Assembly: GCA_001509375.1 (NCBI GenBank)
Contig: LGFT01000005.1
Coordinates: forward strand, 1 to 51,479
Direction: 5' to 3'
From: Methanothrix harundinacea
GTDB taxonomy: Archaea; Halobacteriota; Methanosarcinia; Methanotrichales; Methanotrichaceae
Length of the DNA stretch: 51,479 nucleotides
Position numbers and translations under genes: made by a program. Numbering within the stretch: position 1 is the stretch's first letter; every line of letters starts with the position of its first letter. The notes beneath the pieces were generated by a model, which saw only the letters and a list, made by a program, of their open reading frames with translations, did no database searches and was not told the origin of the DNA. This document shows, piece by piece, positions 45,953 to 51,479 of the stretch.

Positions 45953-46491
45953 TTGAACATGGATGGGGTGTTGGTTACGACTGAATTGGGAGATGCGTCA
46001 CCTAGGAGATTCACGAACGAAGCGTTCGTCAGAGAGAACCTTCCTTACATAATGGGGGCCATTTCTCTTCTTGTTATTATCCTGGCTACGGCGGTTTCTT
46101 CTGCGACTGCAGCAGGCATGGTGACGATTGAGACCTTGAACTCTGGCTCCATCACTAGCCATTCATCTTTCTCATGGTCCAGGATGCCGGTTCCCGGGCT
46201 TGACGAGGCAGCTCACTATAATCAGGGTTACAACCACAACTTCTGGCCGGAGGAGCCGCACGAAGCCGACGACCTCTGGACGCCCAGCGCCAGGATGAGC
46301 ACCCAATACCACATGGGCCGTTACTCAGGCTGGTACAATCAACATCCCACAGCAAACAACCTCTCATCGGATTTGATGGGGCCAGAAGCTGCTGGTTCTA
46401 ATTGACCTGGACCGCCAAGGCGAGCGACCCCGACAGCTGGGACAACCTCCAGGTCAGGGACTGCACTATCAGCTGGTGTGAGTTAAGATGA
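45953..46491 (+). pseudogene. Frameshifted surface protein
   Basis: Translation from about 45953 (or ATG 45959) gives a charged N-terminus, a membrane segment (YIMGAISLLVIILATAVSSA) and then an aromatic-rich extracellular part. It stops at TGA about 46403. The next frame continues at once with TWTAKASDPDSWDNLQVRDC and ends near 46490. Adding one T at AATTGACC would restore GSNLTWTAKASDPD, the kind of sequence seen in Methanothrix surface proteins. One base therefore separates an intact gene from this state. It could be a true pseudogene, a phase-variable site or a sequencing error. Confidence 0.6.
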
Positions 46492-46858
46492 AAACAACGC
46501 CGTGCAACAAGACTGGACGAAAGAAGATCCAACGCCGGGAAACTTTTCTTCTCCAGACTCGAGATGATTAAGACCTTCCCAAAGGGAGGGGAGGATAACT
46601 GAAGGGGGTGTTGGGAGAGGCACGCCCTCTCCCAATTTTCACCATTTGCCCTCGCTGACGACTATCATCGTGGGCGTGCATCCAGGCATGAATCGCTTCG
46701 GTAGTCTATGCGACCCCGAGGCGATTGCCAAAGCCTCGCGAACGCGGGCCATGTCTTTGACCTGAGGCGTGGATAAGGGGCATTTTACATTTTTCTCTGA
46801 CGGACTGATCAGAAGATTTATGATATGAAAGCAACAACGCCAAAGGAGGGGACGAGAT
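46492..46858. other. Intergenic region with terminator
   Basis: Contains the 3' trailer and terminator hairpin of the frameshifted surface gene (46611-46640) and the A/T-rich start region of the PRC-barrel gene (GATTTATGATATG near 46814-46826). No gene is recognised. Confidence 0.45.
46611..46640 (+). terminator. Hairpin terminator of the surface-protein locus
   Basis: TTGGGAGAGG (46611-46620), loop CACGC, CCTCTCCCAA (46626-46635) and TTTT. A perfect 10-bp stem with a T tail, of intrinsic-terminator form. Confidence 0.65.
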
Positions 46859-47119
46859 TTGCGCATCGAAATTACAGCACTTCTGGACCAGGATGTCTAC
46901 ACCCAGAGGGGGATCTTCGTCGGGAGAGTCGACGACGTGGTCCTCGATCCGGATCTGGGCGAGGTAAGTGGCCTTGCTCTCGGAAACGTGAACAAGTCCT
47001 TCCTTGACCTCAAGGGGAAGGGGATCATCATACCCTACCAAGGGGTCACCGCCGTCGGGGACATAATAATCACCAAGCACTTCGGCACCATGCTTTACAG
47101 CGATGAAAAGAAGGGCTGA
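46859..47119 (+). CDS. PRC-barrel domain protein
   Basis: An 86-residue single PRC-barrel: VYTQRGIFVGRVDDVVLDPD, then VSGLALGNVNKSF and IIPYQGVTAVGDIIITKHF. Archaeal PRC-barrel proteins include the CdpB/CdvB-like cell-division adaptors and RimM-like RNA-related forms; this short one is unassigned. It starts at TTG 46859 with GGAGGGG upstream. Its end overlaps the Thg1 frame by 17 bases, so the two are translationally coupled. Confidence 0.82.
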   Translation: MRIEITALLDQDVYTQRGIFVGRVDDVVLDPDLGEVSGLALGNVNKSFLDLKGKGIIIPYQGVTAVGDIIITKHFGTMLYSDEKKG

Positions 47120-47867
47120 CGGCCGGGAGGTCTATGTCGACCTCAGGGTCCGCGCCCCCCTGGTGGTGAGGGCCGACGGCAGAGGGTTTGGAACAATCCT
47201 CAGGAAGGCGGAAAAGCCCTACGACCTCGACTTCGCGAAAGTGATGGCGGAAGCCGCAAGGGCGTTCGTCAAGGAGTCGGGACTTTTCCCGGCCCTCGCC
47301 TTCACCTTCTCCGACGAGATAAGCCTCTTCTTCTCGGAGGCGCCCTTCAACGGCCGCCTGGAGAAGATAGACTCGGTGGTGGCAGGGACCCTCTCGGGCC
47401 ACCTCTCCCTCGGCCTCGGAAAGGCCGTCGCCATGGACGCGAGGTCGATCCCCCTCTGCTCTGGCGAGATCATTGAGTACTTCGCGGAAAGGCAGGATGA
47501 AGCCTGGAGAAACCACGTCTTCTCCAGCGGCTTTTACGCCCTCATCGACGACGGCCTCGCCCCCCATGAGGCGATGAACCGCCTGCGGGGGATGAAGGAG
47601 GCCGATATCCATGAGATGCTCTTCTGCCGGGGAACAAACCTCGCCAAGAGCCCGGCCTGGCAGAGGCGTGGAATCCTGATTCGCCGGGAGAAAGGGGCGG
47701 AAGCGGGCGAGGGCGGTGAAGAGGGTGCCGGAAAGAGAAGGGGAAAAGGGAGAGGGAAGGACGAAAGGAGGAAGAAGAGGTGGCGGGTAGTCGAGGACTG
47801 GGAGCCGCCCCTCTTTCGATCGGAAGAGGGAAGGAGACTTCTCGACTGGACGATTCGTGATCTTTAG
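47103..47867 (+). CDS. thg1: tRNA(His) guanylyltransferase family protein (Thg1-like)
   Basis: A 254-residue reverse (3'-5') polymerase. Metal and nucleotide motifs are visible: VVRADGRGFG near residues 21-30 and AFTFSDEISLFF near residues 66-77. The segment HVFSSGFYALIDDGLAPHEA and FCRGTNLAKSPAWQRRGILI match the archaeal branch. Before the C-terminal domain there is a Gly/Glu/Arg/Lys-rich insert (AEAGEGGEEGAGKRRGKGRG). It adds G-1 to tRNA-His or repairs 5' ends of tRNAs. It is coupled to PRC-barrel and followed 10 bases later by the Sm-like gene. Confidence 0.9.
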   Translation: MKRRADGREVYVDLRVRAPLVVRADGRGFGTILRKAEKPYDLDFAKVMAEAARAFVKESGLFPALAFTFSDEISLFFSEAPFNGRLEKIDSVVAGTLSGHLSLGLGKAVAMDARSIPLCSGEIIEYFAERQDEAWRNHVFSSGFYALIDDGLAPHEAMNRLRGMKEADIHEMLFCRGTNLAKSPAWQRRGILIRREKGAEAGEGGEEGAGKRRGKGRGKDERRKKRWRVVEDWEPPLFRSEEGRRLLDWTIRDL

Positions 47868-47877
47868 GAGCTGAAAA

Positions 47878-48135
47878 ATGAAGTTCTTGGACAATGGAGA
47901 GGAAGAAGCGAAGAAGGAGACGGGAAAGGACGCGGCAAAGCCGAAGCAGTTCATCCCAAGGGCCGTGGGCCAGAAGGTGACGATCAGGCTGATGGACGGA
48001 AGGCCCCTGATAGCGAAGCTTGAGTCACACAACAACTACGAGCTGCTCCTGGACGTGGGGAAGGGGAAGAAGATCATCGTCTTCAAGCACGCCATCAGCA
48101 CCATGGAGTACGAGGTCCAGGACGAGGGTCGGTGA
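47878..48135 (+). CDS. Hfq-like Sm-fold RNA-binding protein
   Basis: An 85-residue protein. A charged N-terminal 27 residues precede an Sm fold: VGQKVTIRLMDGRPLIAKLE (Sm1-like) and GKKIIVFKHAISTMEYEV (Sm2-like). The KHAIS signature is that of bacterial Hfq rather than of archaeal LSm (which use RG-rich Sm2). Hfq forms hexamers that bind small RNAs and U-rich 3' ends; a few archaea have Hfq homologues. Position right after Thg1 supports an RNA role. Confidence 0.75.
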   Translation: MKFLDNGEEEAKKETGKDAAKPKQFIPRAVGQKVTIRLMDGRPLIAKLESHNNYELLLDVGKGKKIIVFKHAISTMEYEVQDEGR

Positions 48136-48143
48136 AAAACAGT

Positions 48144-48806
48144 TTACCTACTACCAGATCTTCGAAGCCGTCTCCCGAGTGCCCCTGGAATCTTGGACCA
48201 CTCGATCTCGTGGACGCCCTCGCTGTCGTGGACGATGCACATGCCGTAAGGAGAGGGCTCACCCCTCTCGAAGTCTTCATACTTTCTGATGAGATCGATC
48301 GCCTCTTTGATCTCGACGATCTGCCTTCTTTTCAGAAGATCGGCGATCTTCTGGGCCTCCTCAAAGCCTATCTCGCCTCCGAGCCCCCGGCAGTCGGACC
48401 AGCGGAGACGGCCCTCCTCCAGGTAAAAGGGGTAGGTCTGGCAGAGGAGAGGCCTCGCTTTGTAGATCCTGCACCCTTCCTCCGAGTAGTACTTGCAGTC
48501 TCTGCCTTCTTTTCGGAGGCGCCACTCCAGGGTGTGAAAGTTCCCCTCGATGTCCCACTCGCCCTCCAGGGGGGGCTCGGCGACATCCAGCCAGCCTTCG
48601 CCGCCCACCGCGGCCATGATCTCCCTGATCTCGAAGGGGAATAGGGCGACGCTGTTCTCCTCGCCCCGGCAGCAGTCGCCGCACCTTTCGCACCGAAAGC
48701 CGATCTGCACGATCTCGCGAGCGATGGCCCCGGCTGAGAGGCTCTCAGCCTCCTCCAGTTGTAGCAGGAGATTTGCCAGCATCTCCTCGGCGTCAGCTCG
48801 ATTCAC
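48144..48806 (-). CDS. YkgJ-family cysteine cluster protein
   Basis: A 220-residue protein with the CxxCxxCC cluster near residues 39-46 (FRCERCGDCCRG) and further cysteines in RDCKYYSEEGCRIYKARPLLCQTYPF. These are the hallmark of the YkgJ/Fli-like zinc or iron-chelating family, of uncertain function. The start is GTG 48806, a few bases after guaAA. It converges with the Hfq-like gene (8 bases between stops). Confidence 0.88.
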   Translation of the reverse strand: MNRADAEEMLANLLLQLEEAESLSAGAIAREIVQIGFRCERCGDCCRGEENSVALFPFEIREIMAAVGGEGWLDVAEPPLEGEWDIEGNFHTLEWRLRKEGRDCKYYSEEGCRIYKARPLLCQTYPFYLEEGRLRWSDCRGLGGEIGFEEAQKIADLLKRRQIVEIKEAIDLIRKYEDFERGEPSPYGMCIVHDSEGVHEIEWSKIPGALGRRLRRSGSR

Positions 48807-48812
48807 CGGCCC

Positions 48813-49364
48813 CTAACTCCGTTCCCGACATACCTCAAGGAAGTTTTCGAGAAGCTGAATCCCACCCTCGGTGTGGACCACCTCGGGGTGCCACTGGACT
48901 CCATAAAGGGGCCGCGTCTCGTGCCTCATCGCCTCGATCTCGCAGACCTCAGACCTCGCAAGAACCCGGAACTCCGGCGGAAGGCGGACCACCTGGTCGG
49001 CGTGTGAGGCCCAGGTCTTGATCCTCGGTGGGAGCCCCTTCAGAATATCATCCTCCTCCAGCACCTCGACATCGACCTCAGCGTACCCGCCAACTGCCCC
49101 CTTCTCGACCTTTCCCCCAAAGGTCTCGGCCATCACCTGAAGGCCGAGGCAGATGCCGAGGATCGGCATCTCAAGCTTCGTCAGGTACTCTGAGCAGTTT
49201 CCGGCCCGCTCGAGGGTGGGCCCACCGCCGAGGATCAGGCCGTCGGCCTCGATCTCCTCCGATGGCGTCTTGTTTGATATCATTCTTGCTGGAATGAGGT
49301 CCCTCACGCTCCTGTGGATCAAATGATTGAACTGACCATAGTTATTTACTACCAGAACTAACAT
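48813..49364 (-). CDS. guaAA: GMP synthase glutamine amidotransferase subunit A
   Basis: A 183-residue class I amidotransferase. The nucleophile elbow PILGICLGLQVMAE carries the catalytic Cys near residue 76, and the His-Glu pair is in YGVQWHPEVVHTEGG. It supplies ammonia to subunit B (43.0-43.9 kb). The N-terminus LVLVVNNYGQFNHLIHR is typical. The ykgJ-type gene follows closely, so the two may be cotranscribed. Confidence 0.95.
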   Translation of the reverse strand: MLVLVVNNYGQFNHLIHRSVRDLIPARMISNKTPSEEIEADGLILGGGPTLERAGNCSEYLTKLEMPILGICLGLQVMAETFGGKVEKGAVGGYAEVDVEVLEEDDILKGLPPRIKTWASHADQVVRLPPEFRVLARSEVCEIEAMRHETRPLYGVQWHPEVVHTEGGIQLLENFLEVCRERS

Positions 49365-49474
49365 TCTCGCCTCGAATTCCTAGACATATATTCGCCTTCG
49401 GATTTCGGATGGTAGATGATAAAGCTTACATCTCGTCGATAAGAATCATCCAATAAAGGACCGTTCGGATCGTA

Positions 49475-50161
49475 TCAGACCAGTCGCTCGATCTCTTCGG
49501 GCCCCTCGAGAACGACGAAGCCGGGGATCGCCCTCATCCGCTCGATATTCTCCCTGTCCAGGGGTCTCGTCACGACTGAGATCTCGACCTTTCCTATGGC
49601 GTCGTAGGGGCAGAGGTCCTTACAGATGCCGCATCCGTCGCACCTCGAAAGATCGATCTGCTCCCCAATGGCGCCCTTTGGGCAGGCCTGCTGAGGCTCG
49701 CAGAGATCGCATCGCATGCAGAGATCTCTGTCGATGGAGTAGGGGGGCTCGGTCTCTGCTCGATCCTGTATGTCGGTGGGGAGGACGTAGACAGGAACTC
49801 CACCCTTGTTGGCGAGGGCCGCGGCGTTCGTCGGGAGGCTGTCGGCGATGCCGCAGACGATCTTGGCGACGGTGTTGGCGGTTGCGGGGGCGATTATTAA
49901 CAGGTCATACTTGTTCATCATGAACCGGCCGGCGTTGGGGCTGCTAGCGCCCTCCTCCCGCTCAAGAAATAGCTCCTCCAGATATTCTCCTCCCGAGATC
50001 TCGGAGAGCTGATCGAAGAGGCCGTACATCCTCGCGACCTCCTCTCCGGCTCGCGAGACGAAGGTGCAGACCCTGTTTTCTCGCGAAATCTCCTCCATCG
50101 CCGCCACGCTCTCGGCCAGATAATGACCTGCCCCGGTGACGGCCCAGGCGACGTTCTTCAT
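49475..50161 (-). CDS. dmrX: DmrX-like dihydromethanopterin reductase (flavoprotein with two Fe-S clusters)
   Basis: A 228-residue protein. The N-terminal 130 residues are a flavoprotein-decarboxylase-like FMN domain (WAVTGAGHYLAES, NKYDLLIIAPATANTVAKIV, LPTNAAALAN). The C-terminal part has two [4Fe-4S] motifs: CMRCDLCEPQQACPKGAI and CDGCGICKDLCPYDAI. This fusion matches Methanosarcina DmrX, which reduces dihydromethanopterin to tetrahydro form in cofactor synthesis. It is divergent from fae, whose product uses the finished cofactor. Confidence 0.88.
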   Translation of the reverse strand: MKNVAWAVTGAGHYLAESVAAMEEISRENRVCTFVSRAGEEVARMYGLFDQLSEISGGEYLEELFLEREEGASSPNAGRFMMNKYDLLIIAPATANTVAKIVCGIADSLPTNAAALANKGGVPVYVLPTDIQDRAETEPPYSIDRDLCMRCDLCEPQQACPKGAIGEQIDLSRCDGCGICKDLCPYDAIGKVEISVVTRPLDRENIERMRAIPGFVVLEGPEEIERLV

Positions 50162-50236
50162 CTATCGACTCACCCTTTGGATCGATAGACCATCAGACCT
50201 GACGGCTTATCACTCCAGCGGTCAGAATAGGCGTCC

Positions 50237-50259
50237 TGAAAAATAGAGAAAATATATAA
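50237..50259 (+). promoter_or_regulatory. fae promoter with TGAAAAATAG element
   Basis: TGAAAAATAG (50237-50246) followed by AGAAAATATATAAAAC; the TATA box is ATATATAA. The same decamer precedes three other promoter-like sites in the window. Confidence 0.6.
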
Positions 50260-50322
50260 AACATCATCTCGAATAGATTAGATGAGACTGATACTCCAAA
50301 TCAGTCCCGGGGAGATAGAAAC

Positions 50323-50829
50323 ATGACTCATCATTTCGAAAACGCCCTAATAGGAGAGGCGCTGGTGGGAGAGGGGCCCGAGATCGCCCACATAGACCTC
50401 GTCATCGGGAGAAAGGGGAGCGCCGTGGAGCAGGCCTTTGTGACGGCCCTCGCCTCGCCGAGGATGGGCCACACCCCTCTTCTCGCAGTGCTGGAGCCGA
50501 ACCTACAGCCCAAGCCCGCCACCCTCATGGTGAACAAGGTGACGATCAACAGCGCGAGCCAGGCCCTTCTTATGTTCGGCCCCGCCCAGGCCGCGGTGGC
50601 CAAGGCTGTTATGGACTCCGTCGCCGAGGGGACGATTCCCGAGGCGGAGGCCGAAAACCTGCTCGTCATCGTCTCGGTCTTCATCGAGTGGGACGCAGAA
50701 GACAGAAAGAAGGTCTTGGATTACAACTACAGGGCGACGAAGCTCGCCATCGAGCGGGCGATGAGGGGCGAACCGACGGTTAAAGAGGCCCTCGCGAAGA
50801 AAGATTCGGCGAAACATCCCTTCGCCTGA
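50323..50829 (+). CDS. fae: Formaldehyde-activating enzyme
   Basis: A 168-residue Fae. The N-terminal IGEALVGEGPEIAHIDLVIG includes the catalytic histidine (AHIDL), and GSAVEQAFVTALASPRMGHT and KPATLMVNKVTI are conserved. It condenses formaldehyde with tetrahydromethanopterin or sarcinapterin to methylene-H4MPT. In methanogens it probably detoxifies formaldehyde or takes part in pentose metabolism when fused to Hps; here it is stand-alone. It is monocistronic, with a T-rich terminator behind it and DmrX divergent. Confidence 0.95.
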   Translation: MTHHFENALIGEALVGEGPEIAHIDLVIGRKGSAVEQAFVTALASPRMGHTPLLAVLEPNLQPKPATLMVNKVTINSASQALLMFGPAQAAVAKAVMDSVAEGTIPEAEAENLLVIVSVFIEWDAEDRKKVLDYNYRATKLAIERAMRGEPTVKEALAKKDSAKHPFA

Positions 50830-50850
50830 TCTTTTTTTGTTTTTTCGATA
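50830..50850 (+). terminator. T-rich terminator after fae
   Basis: ATCTTTTTTTGTTTTTTCG directly after the stop codon gives two long T runs. Confidence 0.65.
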
Positions 50851-51199
50851 TTTCTGCTCAGGCTTAAGGCTGAATTCGAACGAAGTTGCCCAGGTCAAGC
50901 CAAAGATCCTCGCCTCAGAGGAAACGATAGCGATTGTACCTCAATCAAACCGGCTTGGCTTTCTTTCGATTTCTGGGTTACTTCATCCGACAAACCTTTT
51001 TGTCATGAAATACATATTGATTAAATTACATATCTATACGCAACTTACATCTCATTCATGTGAAATGGAGACTCGGAATCCAGCCCCGAAGTGAATCTGA
51101 TGTGAAAAATAGATACTTAAAATCACGAATCATCGATCTCGGTCTGAGAAAGAATTTGTCTGGATGAATCTTTTGATCCAAACGTGGGTGGTAATCGAG
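50851..51199. other. Intergenic region with surface-gene promoter
   Basis: About 350 bases. An A/T-rich island (about 50990-51060) is followed by the TGAAAAATAG/TTAAA promoter module at 51103-51121. No gene is seen before 51164. Confidence 0.45.
51103..51121 (+). promoter_or_regulatory. TGAAAAATAG-type promoter of the last surface gene
   Basis: TGAAAAATAG followed by ATAC and TTAAAA, the same module and spacing as at 44021 and 45871, about 80 bases before the start codon. Confidence 0.55.
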
Positions 51200-51479
51200 A
51201 TGAAAGGACCCTCAAAAAAGAAGGACGCCGAGGCCAAAATTAAAAACGCCTCAGGCAATTTCGTCAAAAGCAGCTGCAAGAGGGCGTTACGCTTAACTCT
51301 GACGCTATTAGTTCTTGGAGCTTTCGCGACTTCTGCGGCGGTGGCCAACGATCCACCGGTAGCCGTGGATCTCTCCTCGGACAAGGCGAGTCCACAAACA
51401 GTAGGAACCCCGATTAACTTCGAGGCGGTGGCTACCGATCCCGACGGAGACACTTTGCAGTACCAGTTCTGGGTCAAGG
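51200..51479 (+). CDS. Surface protein, 5' part (runs off the window)
   Basis: ATG 51200, preceded by GTGGGTGG, opens a frame that continues to the window end (93 codons). The N-terminus is rich in Lys (KGPSKKKDAEAKIK). A membrane segment follows (ALRLTLTLLVLGAFATSAAV), then NDPPVAVDLSSDKASPQTVG and VATDPDGDTLQYQFWVK. The last part is a bacterial-Ig/PKD-like repeat as found in large Methanothrix surface proteins, with calcium-type DPDGD. An in-frame ATG at 51164 would add 12 residues. It shares its promoter type and repeat style with the frameshifted gene at 46 kb. Confidence 0.7.
   Translation, partial: MKGPSKKKDAEAKIKNASGNFVKSSCKRALRLTLTLLVLGAFATSAAVANDPPVAVDLSSDKASPQTVGTPINFEAVATDPDGDTLQYQFWVK

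Overview
The window looks like chromosome from a high-GC methanogenic archaeon, most likely Methanothrix (Methanosaeta) or a close relative in the former Methanosarcinales. The evidence is a formylmethanofuran dehydrogenase operon (fwdDBAC), Fae, a DmrX-like dihydromethanopterin reductase, PurP, split RNA polymerase A'/A'' and B''/B' subunits, TBP, Alba, archaeal split GMP synthase subunits, and intron-bearing tRNAs. Archaeal TATA boxes and GGTG/GAGG ribosome sites are visible, and TTG starts are common. The genus is inferred; the domain and lifestyle are well supported.

Layout. 1-4.8 kb: the 3' end of an unknown gene, a deletion-fused ABC transporter remnant, a nucleoside-recognition membrane protein, an NDH-2-like flavoprotein and a secreted TPR protein. 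The flanks of the flavoprotein gene recur, joined without the gene, at 4.63-4.74 kb. 4.8-14.1 kb (minus strand): tRNA-Lys, rpoH, rpoB2, rpoB1, rpoA1, rpoA2, rpl30e, nusA, rps12, rps7. The order is the classical archaeal one but stops after rps7; the elongation factor genes that usually follow are absent. 14.2-15.8 kb: leuD-leuB. 15.9-22.3 kb: fwdDBAC, purP, a PH-like protein and a TudS/DUF523-like protein. 22.4-25.9 kb (minus strand): amphi-Trp protein, HIT protein, PurN, Alba, Bud32 and a DUF1786 protein. 26-31.7 kb: a MoaB/MogA protein, then five consecutive CBS-domain genes ending in an Rnl3-type RNA ligase, several joined by ATGA overlaps. 31.7-41.5 kb: an ornithine cyclodeaminase-family protein, tRNA-Thr, tbp, hisS, small membrane proteins, a pRiA4b ORF-3-like protein, a SLOG protein, an Lhr-type helicase and a secreted CARDB-like protein. 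41.6-43.9 kb: hisA, a divergent hisB and guaA subunit B. 44-51.5 kb: surface-protein genes sharing a promoter motif, a PRC-barrel/Thg1/Hfq-like RNA cluster, a YkgJ-type protein, guaA subunit A, DmrX and Fae.

The genes connect around C1 metabolism (Fwd, Fae, DmrX, PurP, PurN), the transcription core (RNAP, NusA, TBP) and RNA processing (RNA ligase, Thg1, Hfq-like Sm protein, Lhr, HisS, two intron-bearing tRNAs). The best candidates for new biology are the CBS array coupled to an RNA ligase, the TGAAAAATAG promoter family with a coding-free promoter-plus-hairpin unit at 44.0 kb, a HisB paralogue lacking its first metal-binding motif, and the fwd leader with a perfect tandem 12-mer and a 15-codon ORF.
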